Below are positions 8,327 through 16,057 of a stretch of DNA of 57,905 nucleotides, piece after piece; positions within the stretch are counted from its first letter, which is position 1; the number at the start of each line of letters is the position of its first letter. The position numbers and the translations under genes are program-made. This DNA comes from Porphyromonadaceae bacterium UBA3318 (GTDB lineage Bacteria; Bacteroidota; Bacteroidia; Bacteroidales; Muribaculaceae), in assembly GCA_002361235.1 (NCBI GenBank), contig DESI01000049.1, positions 1 to 57,905 of the forward strand. Reading direction: 5' to 3'. Under the pieces are notes generated by a model that saw only the letters and a list, made by a program, of their open reading frames with translations, was not told where the DNA came from and searched no databases.

Positions 8327-9574
8327 TTACATGTCTTTGAGAGCCGCCGCAGGGTCGATGCGGGTGGCGCGGCGCGCCGGCGCATAGATGCTGCATACGA
8401 TGGTAATGCCTAAGACCAGTATCGTGGCTATGGCGCCTCCGGCCAACATCGTGTTGTCAAGTTCAAGCAGGCTTAAAGTAGCCCTGAGCGATTCCTCCCT
8501 GAACAGCCAGAACGCAAGCGGAACGCTTATAACGGCAGCCATGGCCAGCATGATCAGGCCCTCGCTGAAGAAGCGGGCGTAGATGTCGCCGTTGGTGGCG
8601 CCGTTCACCTTGCGTATGGCTATCTCCGACACGCGCTGCTGCGTGCGGAACCAGAATGTGCCGAGGAAGCCCAAGAATATCACCAGCATTATGAACAGCG
8701 AGCAGATCACGAAATTACGTATAGCCTGGTTGATGTCCAGATGCACTCTGTCGCGCATGTCGCTGACAGACTCCATATTGGAAAGATAGACATTCCCTGC
8801 CTGCCGTTCCTTGTCGGTGAGTGACTCCAGGAATCTGTTTCCGGTTCCGGGCTTTACGCGGACAGCGATCATGCTCGACTGTTCATCGTTAATAGGAGCG
8901 TACACGGTCTTGTGCCACAATTCCTCGTAATCGTTGCGTCTCATTCCGGTGGAGGCGGCTCCCACATGCCAGGATGTCAATGAGTCTGCCACCGAAAACG
9001 CCTCGTTGCCAACGGCGTCAAGTGCCTTGGGATTGTCGGGCGATTCCGGTTCCTCGGCCTCTCCTAATATTATCTCGCCCTTGCGCAGTATGTCGGCCAG
9101 TTGCTTGGGTGTCTCGCCCTTCAGTCCGTGCATCTGCAGCACTTCCATCATTTCGGGCGACATATTGCGCACATTCACGGTGAATTCATGGCTCTTTTTG
9201 CCGTCGGGAGTCTTGTAATAATACCGGTTGCCCATAAAGTTATAGTTGTAGGGCAACGAGTTGAATCCACCGACTGCCGCCACTTCCACATACTGATTGC
9301 CCCGCAGTTGCGTCATCAGCAGGTCCAGGTCCGACTGCCAGGTATGAATGCTGTCCCATTCCACGTATCCTTCGCTATCCTTTTGAAGAATACCGAAATC
9401 GGCAAAATATACGTCTTCAAGTTTCTGACCGCCGGCATAACCGTGCTGCCTGTACAACGCGTATAATGTTCCGAGCAGGTACTGAAGTATCAGAACCACT
9501 ATCACCAGCTCCAGAATAAGCCATACGTTTGCTTTCCACTCGCGGAGCATCTGTGTCAAGAGTTTACGTTTCAT
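8327..9574 (-). CDS. ABC transporter permease, MacB/FtsX-like (second copy)
   Basis: 415 aa: one N-terminal membrane helix (about 17-40), a large periplasmic domain (about 45-285), then three C-terminal helices in FtsX layout. The motif QQRVSEIAIRKVNGATNGDI before the second helix is characteristic of MacB-type permeases. Start at 9574 (MKRKLLTQMLREWKANVWL) is chosen because it begins 5 nt after the stop of the preceding permease; the upstream extension overlaps that gene. It probably pairs with the 9580-10863 product as a heterodimer served by one ATPase. Confidence 0.92.
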   Translation of the reverse strand: MKRKLLTQMLREWKANVWLILELVIVVLILQYLLGTLYALYRQHGYAGGQKLEDVYFADFGILQKDSEGYVEWDSIHTWQSDLDLLMTQLRGNQYVEVAAVGGFNSLPYNYNFMGNRYYYKTPDGKKSHEFTVNVRNMSPEMMEVLQMHGLKGETPKQLADILRKGEIILGEAEEPESPDNPKALDAVGNEAFSVADSLTSWHVGAASTGMRRNDYEELWHKTVYAPINDEQSSMIAVRVKPGTGNRFLESLTDKERQAGNVYLSNMESVSDMRDRVHLDINQAIRNFVICSLFIMLVIFLGFLGTFWFRTQQRVSEIAIRKVNGATNGDIYARFFSEGLIMLAMAAVISVPLAFWLFREESLRATLSLLELDNTMLAGGAIATILVLGITIVCSIYAPARRATRIDPAAALKDM

Positions 9575-9579
9575 AGTTT

Positions 9580-10863
9580 TTATTTGTTGTTGATGGCTTC
9601 CACCGGATTGAGGCGCGATGCCTGCCAGGCCGGAATCGAGGCGCTGATGATGTTGAGGATAAAACATACGGCCACGGCTATAAGGATTGTGCCCCAGTTC
9701 AACACCGAGCTGATGGCCGGAGTGACTTCGGTGCCGAATGTCCGCATGTTCTCGTACAGTCCGCTGTATGTCATGGCGAAGACCACGCCCAAGGCCACGC
9801 CCACTAAGCCTCCAACCAGGGTGATGAGAAAGTTTTCCCAGATTATGTCGGTGATGATGCGCGAGCGGGTGCATCCGAACGCACGGCGTACGCCTATCTC
9901 AGTGATGCGTTTGTGCATACGGCTGTGCAGCAGGTTACTGAGGTTGATGGCCGGGACTATCAGCAGGATGGCATACAGCACGTAACGCATCTTCCGTTCG
10001 CCCGAGGTGTCGGGGGTGACGTTGCTGCCTACGATGTTCATGGCCAGTACCTCCTGGTCGTAGGGAGACTCATGATATACCGCTTCCCATCCCTGTGGTT
10101 TCAACTCGGTGTCGAGGTTGGCGTACCGGGCCTTGACCTGGTCGCGTATGCTTTGGAAATCCACGCCATCCTTTACCAAGAGCGCGGCTGCCACACCCCC
10201 GAAATAAATGGACCAGATGTCATCCGACTGTGCCTGCGTGGCCGGAGTTCCGAAAGTGAAGAACACGTCGCCGTGGGCAGTGGTGGCAAGTGCTGAACTG
10301 TCTTTGACAACACCGATCACCGTATATTTCTTGTGGTTTAAGGTTATGGGCATCCCTGTGGCGTCGGCCTTGCCGAATGCCTTGCGGGCGGTGCTCTCGC
10401 TGATCACCACTACCGGCAGATCTGAAGCCGACTCGGCGGCCGTGAAGTAGCGGCCTGCAATCAGCTCATGGTCGAAAATCTTGAAGAATGCGGCATCCAC
10501 AGTGCGGGCGGTGGCCTGAAATGTCTCGTTCTCGGTGCCGTGTACCGGAACGTTGTAGCTGTCCTGTGACATGAACGATGTCTGCTCCACGCCTTCGAGT
10601 CCGTCGTAAAGTTGCTTTATTACATAATAGCTTGCGCCGCCGGAGTTGTCGCCGTTGCCGTTCGGCTCTTTGATATTGAAGTATCTGCCCACCATGAGGC
10701 GGTCGCGGCAGCTTTCGGGTGCGAAAGGCACTGTCTTGACGCGTGAGGTGATGGCTACGATCATGAACAGGAACACCGACATGACCGTGGCGATGAACGT
10801 GACGCCGCTGATCAGTGGCTGACGCCGCATGTCGTATATTATCTGACGTATTTTCTGTTTCAT
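9580..10863 (-). CDS. ABC transporter permease, MacB/FtsX-like (first copy)
   Basis: 427 aa with an N-terminal helix (about 16-38), a MacB periplasmic core domain, and three C-terminal helices. The conserved sequence RMHKRITEIGVRRAFGCTRS precedes the FtsX domain, and the C-terminus SIPAWQASRLNPVEAINNK is the classic end of this family. It transmits ATP-driven conformational change to the adaptor and TolC-like duct (mechanotransmission, known for MacB). Separate permease and ATPase genes with two unequal permeases are common in Bacteroidetes. Confidence 0.93.
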   Translation of the reverse strand: MKQKIRQIIYDMRRQPLISGVTFIATVMSVFLFMIVAITSRVKTVPFAPESCRDRLMVGRYFNIKEPNGNGDNSGGASYYVIKQLYDGLEGVEQTSFMSQDSYNVPVHGTENETFQATARTVDAAFFKIFDHELIAGRYFTAAESASDLPVVVISESTARKAFGKADATGMPITLNHKKYTVIGVVKDSSALATTAHGDVFFTFGTPATQAQSDDIWSIYFGGVAAALLVKDGVDFQSIRDQVKARYANLDTELKPQGWEAVYHESPYDQEVLAMNIVGSNVTPDTSGERKMRYVLYAILLIVPAINLSNLLHSRMHKRITEIGVRRAFGCTRSRIITDIIWENFLITLVGGLVGVALGVVFAMTYSGLYENMRTFGTEVTPAISSVLNWGTILIAVAVCFILNIISASIPAWQASRLNPVEAINNK

Positions 10864-10874
10864 AGTCTCTAATA

Positions 10875-10892
10875 AGTTTAAAGAGTTTAAAG
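10875..10892 (+). repeat. 9-bp repeat AGTTTAAAG, 2 units
   Basis: Two exact units lie in the 31-bp gap between the ATPase stop and the first permease start. They belong to the AGTTNAAAA family, and in the mRNA they read ACTTT...-type directly upstream of the start codon. Confidence 0.75.
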
Positions 10893-10894
10893 AG

Positions 10895-11569
10895 TCACCC
10901 TATTATTCGGCCGTCGAAGAAGCGGATTATGCGGTCGGTCTCCATTGCCTGGGCCTCGTTGTGCGTCACCATCACGATGGTGGTGCCGTCCTCTTTGTTG
11001 AGGCGGTGAAGCAGGCCCATCACCTCGGCACCCATCTTGCTGTCCAGATTACCGGTGGGCTCGTCGGCCAGGACTATCTGCGGCTGTCCCACAATGGCGC
11101 GGGCTATGGCTACACGCTGGCACTGTCCGCCGCTGAGCTGCGAGGGAAGGTGGTGGATGCGGTGCGTCATCTCCAGACGCTCCAGCACCTGCTCCACGCG
11201 CTCCTTGCGCTGACGCGCGCTCAGTCCGCTGCGGTATATCAGCGGCAGTTCCACGTTGGCCGCCACGTCGAGCGACGGAATGAGGTGGAAGCTCTGAAAC
11301 ACGAAGCCGAGGTTGGCGTTGCGGAAATGCGACAGTTGACGGTCGGAAAGTCCGTCGCAGGCCTGACCCAACAGGGAGACGGTGCCTTTGGTGGGCTTGT
11401 CAAGAAGACCGATGATGTTCAGCAACGTAGACTTGCCGCAGCCGCTGGGGCCCATGATGCTTACGAACTCTCCCTGATTCACGTCGAGGTTCACGTTCTC
11501 AAGGGCGGTGGTCTCTATTTCTTTGGTGCGGTAGACCTTCTCGATACCGCTTAGGGATATTATAGGCAT
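10895..11569 (-). CDS. ABC transporter ATP-binding protein (MacB/LolD type)
   Basis: 224 aa nucleotide-binding subunit. Walker A GPSGCGKST is at 40-48, signature LSGGQ at 145-149, Walker B IVLADE at 165-170 with PTGNLD following, and the H-loop His in MVTHN. The sequence and the neighbours (adaptor upstream, two FtsX permeases downstream) place it in the MacB/LolD/FtsE group. It energises the efflux or extrusion complex at the inner membrane. Confidence 0.95.
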   Translation of the reverse strand: MPIISLSGIEKVYRTKEIETTALENVNLDVNQGEFVSIMGPSGCGKSTLLNIIGLLDKPTKGTVSLLGQACDGLSDRQLSHFRNANLGFVFQSFHLIPSLDVAANVELPLIYRSGLSARQRKERVEQVLERLEMTHRIHHLPSQLSGGQCQRVAIARAIVGQPQIVLADEPTGNLDSKMGAEVMGLLHRLNKEDGTTIVMVTHNEAQAMETDRIIRFFDGRIIG

Positions 11570-11577
11570 ATTGAGTT

Positions 11578-11613
11578 AGTTTAAGGAGTTTAAAAAGTTG
11601 AAAAAGTTAAGAT
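11578..11613 (+). repeat. 9-bp tandem repeat, AGTTNAAAA family, 4 units
   Basis: Four 9-bp units fill most of the gap between the adaptor stop (11637) and the ATPase start (11569). They are followed by GAATGTG, as in the 2701 array. Confidence 0.85.
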
Positions 11614-11636
11614 GAATGTGGAGAGGGAATGGGGGA

Positions 11637-12887
11637 TTACTTTTTGATTTTAAGTTTCGATTTGTTTTTGTATTTTTCAAGGTCGTTGGTCACTATCCGG
11701 TCGCCCGGCCTTAGGCCCTCGAGCACCTCGACGTATTCACGGTTGGAATCGCCGGTCTTGATGCGGCGTTTCACCAACCGGTTGTCGCCGTCCATAACGA
11801 AGACGTTGTATTCACCTTCCCCCTTGAAGAACGATCCGTTCGGCACACGCAGCACCTTGTCCTTGTATCCGTACGATATATACATCTCGGCGCGACCGCC
11901 CGAGCGTAGGTGCTTGTCGCGGGGATTGTCCAGCCGCACCACGAACGACACGATGCCCTGCTTGGCCTGAGGCGTAATGTTGGTGACGGTGCCGGTGAGC
12001 TGAGCGCCGTTGACGCGCACGTTGACCGTGGAGCCAACGTCGACCTTGCTGCTGCTGGCCTCAGGCACTTCGCCCATCACTTTAAAGCTGCTGAGGTCGG
12101 ACACCACCGCCACGCGCTCGCCGGCACCGATGCGTGTGCCGAGGTCGGTTACGATAAAGGTCAGCACACCGTCAAGGGGAGAGGGGATGCTGCCCCGCTG
12201 CAGGGTCTTGGCCATCATCTCGATGTCGCGGTCGGCCGACGTGATGTTCAGTTGCTGGCCCCGTTCGGCGGCTGCAGTACGCAGGCGTTCGTTGCGCAGG
12301 CGGGTGCGAAGCTGTTCCAGTTCAAGTACACCGGCGTGGTAAGCGGTCTCCGCCTGACGCACCCGGTCGCCCGTGCCGCTGCCTATGCTGTCCAGGCGAC
12401 GCTCGTTGTTGACCTCGATGCGCAGGCGGTTCACGTTCATCTCGCTCACCTTGATCTGCATTTCCAGGTCGCTGATGTTGGTTCTGTTGGTGAGTTCCAG
12501 CTGACGCAGTTCCTGTTGCTGGCGGGTGCGCGCGTCCTGGAGCTTGCCCAGCGAAGTCTCCTCCTGTTCCAGGTCGAGCTGCAGCAGAGGCGTCCCCGCC
12601 TTGACCGAATCGCCCGGCTGGGCGTAGACCTTCAGCACGCGGGTCTCGACCGGCGAATTGATTATCTCCTCGTAAGCCGGCACTATGCGGCCGCTGGCCG
12701 CGATGGAGATGTCCAGCGGACCCTCGTCGGCAGTGCCTAAGGTGATGTCGCGGCTGTTTATGGTCGGCGCCATCCCCGACACACCCCAGATCAGGCCACA
12801 GGCCACGGCCACGCCGATGCCACCGGATATTATCAGTTTCCTGCGCCTTTCGCGCCTCAGTATCGATTTATCTATTTCCTTGTCCAT
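11637..12887 (-). CDS. HlyD/MacA-type periplasmic adaptor subunit
   Basis: 416 aa: short cytoplasmic N-terminus, one membrane anchor (about 18-37), a lipoyl/barrel-sandwich half (near 55-90), a long coiled-coil hairpin (about 95-215, heptads of Leu, Arg and Glu), then beta-barrel and membrane-proximal domains. It bridges the ABC permeases and the TolC-like channel. Start at 12887 (MDKEIDKSILRRERRRK) puts a positively charged tail before the anchor; the extension to 12947 overlaps the promoter. First gene of the five-gene efflux operon. Confidence 0.94.
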   Translation of the reverse strand: MDKEIDKSILRRERRRKLIISGGIGVAVACGLIWGVSGMAPTINSRDITLGTADEGPLDISIAASGRIVPAYEEIINSPVETRVLKVYAQPGDSVKAGTPLLQLDLEQEETSLGKLQDARTRQQQELRQLELTNRTNISDLEMQIKVSEMNVNRLRIEVNNERRLDSIGSGTGDRVRQAETAYHAGVLELEQLRTRLRNERLRTAAAERGQQLNITSADRDIEMMAKTLQRGSIPSPLDGVLTFIVTDLGTRIGAGERVAVVSDLSSFKVMGEVPEASSSKVDVGSTVNVRVNGAQLTGTVTNITPQAKQGIVSFVVRLDNPRDKHLRSGGRAEMYISYGYKDKVLRVPNGSFFKGEGEYNVFVMDGDNRLVKRRIKTGDSNREYVEVLEGLRPGDRIVTNDLEKYKNKSKLKIKK

Positions 12888-12958
12888 AGATTCGGTCAGT
12901 TTTATTGACGTCGGGGCCACTCCGCAATCCGGCCGCCCTTTTGTCAAATTGTCTGACG

Positions 12959-12985
12959 CAAATCTACGATATATTTTTACTCAAA
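12959..12985 (-). promoter_or_regulatory. putative promoter of the efflux operon
   Basis: On the minus strand a -7 box TAGATTTG (12959-12966) is preceded by TTTG (12982-12985). The 15-nt spacer is shorter than the usual 19. The position fits the first gene of the operon. Confidence 0.4.
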
Positions 12986-12992
12986 TCCAACT

Positions 12993-13058
12993 GTTGCTGA
13001 TAATCAGGCTGTTAAGAGTAAGGCTTTTGTCCGATTCCGTACAAAAGCCCGCAGCAAC
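12993..13058. other. nested inverted repeat upstream of the efflux operon
   Basis: Outer arms GTTGCTG (12993-12999) and CAGCAAC (13052-13058) enclose a perfect 9-bp stem GGCTTTTGT (13022-13030) and ACAAAAGCC (13041-13049). No T-tract follows on either side, so a simple terminator is unlikely. It lies just upstream of the predicted efflux promoter. Confidence 0.5.
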
Positions 13059-13142
13059 CGTTATGCACCCTTCATGCGCATCCAATGAATATATGGGATG
13101 CCAAAAGGATGGACCGGACTTATTGGCTTAACTTCATTTCCT

Positions 13143-13432
13143 CTACTTGTCACCATAATGTTCTTGACGACTTGTGAATACTGGTTCCGGAATTTCTATT
13201 CCTAAAGCAGTCTCTATCTTTGCTATTGTCTCGATAGAGAGGTTCTCAGAGCCTTTCAATACTCGTGAAATGTATTGTCGATAACAACCCATGCGTTACC
13301 CTACCGACTTCTGTATCAGTCCGTGTTCTTCCATCTTGTCAAGTATCATCATGGCTATGTGTTGAGAATAGCGAAGTCATTCCTTGTTAGCGATGCGCCA
13401 CTCCGGCCTGATGGGGGAGTAGGCAATGTGAT
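13143..13432 (-). pseudogene. XRE/HigA-type helix-turn-helix regulator, decayed
   Basis: Conceptual translation on the minus strand gives a recognisable XRE regulator: WRIANKE, stop, LRYSQHIAMMILDKMEEHG, LIQKSVG, stop, RMGCYRQYISRVLKGSE and NLSIETIAKIETALGI. The stops are at 13377-13379 (TGA, probably from a Trp codon) and 13296-13298 (TAA). The 5' end stops where palindromic element A begins. It was probably the antitoxin or regulator of a HigBA-like or stand-alone system; no toxin remnant is recognised. Confidence 0.75.
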
Positions 13433-13799
13433 TTGATACCTCGGAGAGGTTGTTTCTCGATAACCCCACGATGGACGGCGACAGCGACAGCTGGCACCGG
13501 CCTTCGTGGGGACAGACTGCTACTACACAGCTTGGTCGGAGACCATGTCGCTGTACTACCTGATATGACAGTGCTCCCATTTGGTCATGTCGTATTTTAT
13601 GAATTGAAACGATTAGTCAAGGACGCCGGCCTTACATGGCATCCCGATATGATAGAGGATTAGTTAGCTTAAGGCGAGCGGCATGGTCTCCGACCAAGCT
13701 GTGATGCGCCGGGCATACTCCCCACGAAGGCTGTCGGGACGCTATGCGCCCTTCAGCCATCGTGGGGTTATCGAGAAACAGCCTCTTCGAGGCAACAAA
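13433..13799. repeat. large palindromic intergenic element, copy A
   Basis: Outer inverted arms start CCTCGGAGAGG (13439) and end with the complementary sequence at 13792. Each arm folds into its own hairpin between CCCCACGATGG and CCTTCGTGGGG or their complements. The inner inverted repeat AGCTTGGTCGGAGACCATG (near 13529-13547) faces CATGGTCTCCGACCAAGCT (13682-13700). Copy A differs from B by about 95 extra bases in the core (roughly 13573-13670), which include a short open frame ending at 13663 without recognised homology. There is no transposase. Related copies are at 53179 and 57661. Confidence 0.88.
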
Positions 13800-14067
13800 T
13801 TCCGATAGGAAAATAAGCGGCAGAAATAGTTCTGTGCCTGTTACTCATAATAAAATCCGTACGTGCAAAATTTGAATTGTTCAATAATCTTTTGGGTAAC
13901 GAAGATTAGGTATGCAAAAGATCCTGGGCATCACAAAACGGTGCTGTAATTGATCCATAACATTCGGAACCCGGTATAAACTTCAGTTTTCTGAAGATGA
14001 CACTGTACAACTTTGACGGCGGGGGTGCCGTTATAGAAGTATAAGTTTAATAAAACGGGTTGAAATT
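13800..14067. other. 268-bp leader region of ypfJ
   Basis: No gene is seen here. It contains a small hairpin CTTCAG/CTGAAG near 13981-13996 and another, CGGC/GCCG, near 14019-14031, and is otherwise AT-rich. No full TTTG/TAnnTTTG promoter could be placed with confidence. Confidence 0.4.
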
Positions 14068-14934
14068 ATGAGACTTGGCGGGAGAAGAACCAGCAGCAAT
14101 GTGGAGGACCGGCGCGGCGTGTCGGGCAAGGCCGTGGGAATAGGCGGCGGTATCGTCGGTATATTGATAGTCGGCTTGCTTACACTGATGAACGGGGGCA
14201 GCCTGGGCGATGTGGTAAGCAACGTCATAGGCCAGCAGACCATGACGCAGACGTCGGAACCTTATTCGGAGAGCGAGGAGGACAGGCAGTTGGCCCGTTT
14301 CGCGTCGGTGATATTAGCCGGCACCGAGGATGTGTGGACCCGGGTGTTCCGTGAGCAGGGGTGGGGCGAGTACCAGCCGCCGAAGATGGTGCTGTTCCAC
14401 GGCTCCGTGCAGTCGGCTTGCGGGCACGCTACATCGCAGGTGGGACCGTTTTATTGCTCGGCCGACAAGACGGTATATCTGGATCTGGATTTCCTGAAGG
14501 ATATGCAGCGTGACATCGGTGGCAGCGGTGACTTTGCCTGGGCGTATGTGATAGCGCACGAGGTGGGGCATCATGTTCAGAATCTGCTCGGTACGCTTCC
14601 GGCTGCGCATGAAAGGATGAACCGTATGTCGGAACGCGACGCCAACCGCGAGAGTGTGCGCCTTGAGTTGCAGGCCGACTATTATGCCGGCGTGTGGGGA
14701 CACAAGGACAACGAGATGTTTAATTCCATAGAGCCGGGCGATGTGGAGGAGGCTCTGGATGTAGCCTCCAAGATCGGCGACGACTACCTGCAGCGCAAGG
14801 CGTACGGCAAGGAGATGCCCGAAAGCTTCAACCACGGCCGCTCCGAATGGCGCGTCCGCTGGCTGAACAAAGGTCTGTCCACCGGCGATCCCGACGGCGC
14901 CGATACCTTCTCTATACCGTACTCCCAGTTGTAG
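14068..14934 (+). CDS. ypfJ: YpfJ-family neutral zinc metallopeptidase
   Basis: 288 aa. A membrane helix at about 24-42 (GIGGGIVGILIVGLLTLM) follows an Arg-rich, Gly-rich N-terminus. The zinc motif HEVGHH starts at residue 164 (YVIAHEVGHHVQNLLG), and further family blocks are FYCSADKTVYLDLDF, LELQADYYAGVWGH and SFNHGRSEWRVRW. Length and arrangement match the YpfJ/KPN_02809 family. Its substrate is not known. Single gene between the element A region and the hipBA remnant. Confidence 0.92.
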   Translation: MRLGGRRTSSNVEDRRGVSGKAVGIGGGIVGILIVGLLTLMNGGSLGDVVSNVIGQQTMTQTSEPYSESEEDRQLARFASVILAGTEDVWTRVFREQGWGEYQPPKMVLFHGSVQSACGHATSQVGPFYCSADKTVYLDLDFLKDMQRDIGGSGDFAWAYVIAHEVGHHVQNLLGTLPAAHERMNRMSERDANRESVRLELQADYYAGVWGHKDNEMFNSIEPGDVEEALDVASKIGDDYLQRKAYGKEMPESFNHGRSEWRVRWLNKGLSTGDPDGADTFSIPYSQL

Positions 14935-14972
14935 ATGCCATCATCCGATTTAAGACGAAAATATTGGTGTAC

Positions 14973-14994
14973 AATAGTCGCAGTTTAAACTATT
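14973..14994. promoter_or_regulatory. candidate HipB operator upstream of hipB
   Basis: The inverted repeat AATAGT-N10-ACTATT lies about 40 bp before the hipB start, and an imperfect -7 box (CATATTTG, 15000-15007) lies between them. HipB repressors bind short inverted repeats with a similar spacer in other bacteria; binding here is inferred. Confidence 0.35.
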
Positions 14995-15032
14995 ATTGCC
15001 ATATTTGCAGTCTAATAGACGTAAGTGCGACC

Positions 15033-15392
15033 ATGGAAGAAGATATCTATATATTGCCGGACGGTGAAATCCGCCGTAGGCTGGGGCAAAAAATAAGGCA
15101 TCTGCGGCTCCGACAGGACGTCACTCAGGCATCGCTTGCGGAACAGGCGCAAGTTTCATTGACAACCTTAAAGAAAATCGAAAAAGGCGATATCAGCTGT
15201 TTCGATTCCCTGATGCGCGTGCTTCGCATACTTGGCGAACTGGATGTGTTTTCGCCTCTCCTTAAGGAAGATGAGATGAGCCCTAACGAATATTTCGACT
15301 TTGTCGAGGCTGTCAAAAAGAAGCAGCGCAAACGCGCAAGCGGTAACAACAAGACCAACAAACTGCCTAATACCGAGGACTCAGAATGGTAG
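15033..15392 (+). CDS. hipB: HipB-like XRE antitoxin/repressor
   Basis: 119 aa with an XRE helix-turn-helix at about 15-70 (LGQKIRHLRLRQDVTQASLAEQAQ followed by VSLTTLKKIEKGD), an acidic middle and a Lys-rich C-terminal tail. In hipBA modules this protein neutralises the HipA kinase and represses the operon. The last 7 nt overlap the start of the hipA remnant (ATGGTAG), as in intact modules. The antitoxin frame itself is intact although its partner is not. Confidence 0.82.
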   Translation: MEEDIYILPDGEIRRRLGQKIRHLRLRQDVTQASLAEQAQVSLTTLKKIEKGDISCFDSLMRVLRILGELDVFSPLLKEDEMSPNEYFDFVEAVKKKQRKRASGNNKTNKLPNTEDSEW

Positions 15393-15932
15393 ACATAGCG
15401 AGAGTAAACCTGTATGGTCAACCCGTCGGGACATTCCGATGGGACAACAACCGCCGGCTGGCACAGTTCGAGTATGCCGACAGTTTTATCGGCAAAGGAC
15501 TTGAACCCTCGCCGATTCTGATGCCTGTGCGTAAGGGAAGGGTGTATTCATTCTCCGACATAGGGCGTGAGACGTTCAAGGGTCTTCCCGGTATGCTGGC
15601 CGATTCATTGCCCGATACTTACGGACAAACAGGGTAAATGGCGTCTTTCGCCGGCATACAACATGGGATTCGCATATAATCCAAAAGGAGGATGGACGGC
15701 ACAGCACCAGATGTCGGTTAACGGCAAGTTTGACGACATCACCCGTGACGATCTTCTGGAATTTGCCAAGCGCAACAATATAAAGGACGCGGCTGAAATC
15801 ATCGACAGTATTGTCGAAGTGTCTTCACGCTGGCCTATCATGGCAAGGGAATGTGAAGTTCCAAAGCCCATGATAGATGCCATCGTGCCGAACCTGAAAC
15901 TGACGGACATCCGTAATTATTCCCAGTATTAG
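15386..15932 (+). pseudogene. hipA: hipA toxin kinase with a large internal deletion and frame change
   Basis: The 5' part (15386 to about 15625) encodes the HipA N-terminal subdomain, about 80 aa ending SLPDTYG. From about 15624, in another frame, the sequence encodes the HipA C-terminus: DKQGKWRLSPAYNM, HQMSVNGKFDDITRDDLLEF and SSRWPIMARE, ending at 15932. Normal HipA is about 430 aa, so roughly 250 residues, including the ATP-binding and catalytic core, are missing. The 5' frame terminates at 15637 and would give an 83-aa peptide. The toxin activity must be lost. Confidence 0.85.
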
Positions 15933-15938
15933 AAATAA

Positions 15939-15979
15939 CTCGGGCGAATCTCGTAGGATTTCTACGAAATTCGCCCGAG
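15939..15979 (+). terminator. hairpin terminator after hipA remnant
   Basis: Stem CTCGGGCGAAT (15939-15949) pairs with ATTCGCCCGAG (15969-15979), extended by TCGTAG/CTACGA after one mismatch, with a 5-nt loop. A short T-rich stretch (GTTGTTTTA) follows on the plus strand. Confidence 0.75.
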
Positions 15980-16057
15980 AAGTTGTTTTAGAAACGGCTT
16001 ATTAGTCGATATTCGTCAATATCTGACTGTCGCTTCTAATCGGTCTATTCGGTCTGT

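Noticed and set aside
13433..13799. Insertion sequence
   Set aside because: No transposase frame in any copy, and the internal frames differ between copies; the frames crossing the arms are only translations of the repeat.
15386..15637. HipS of a three-part HipBST system
   Set aside because: The C-terminal HipA sequence follows directly with a frame change, so this is a deletion remnant, not a separate small gene.
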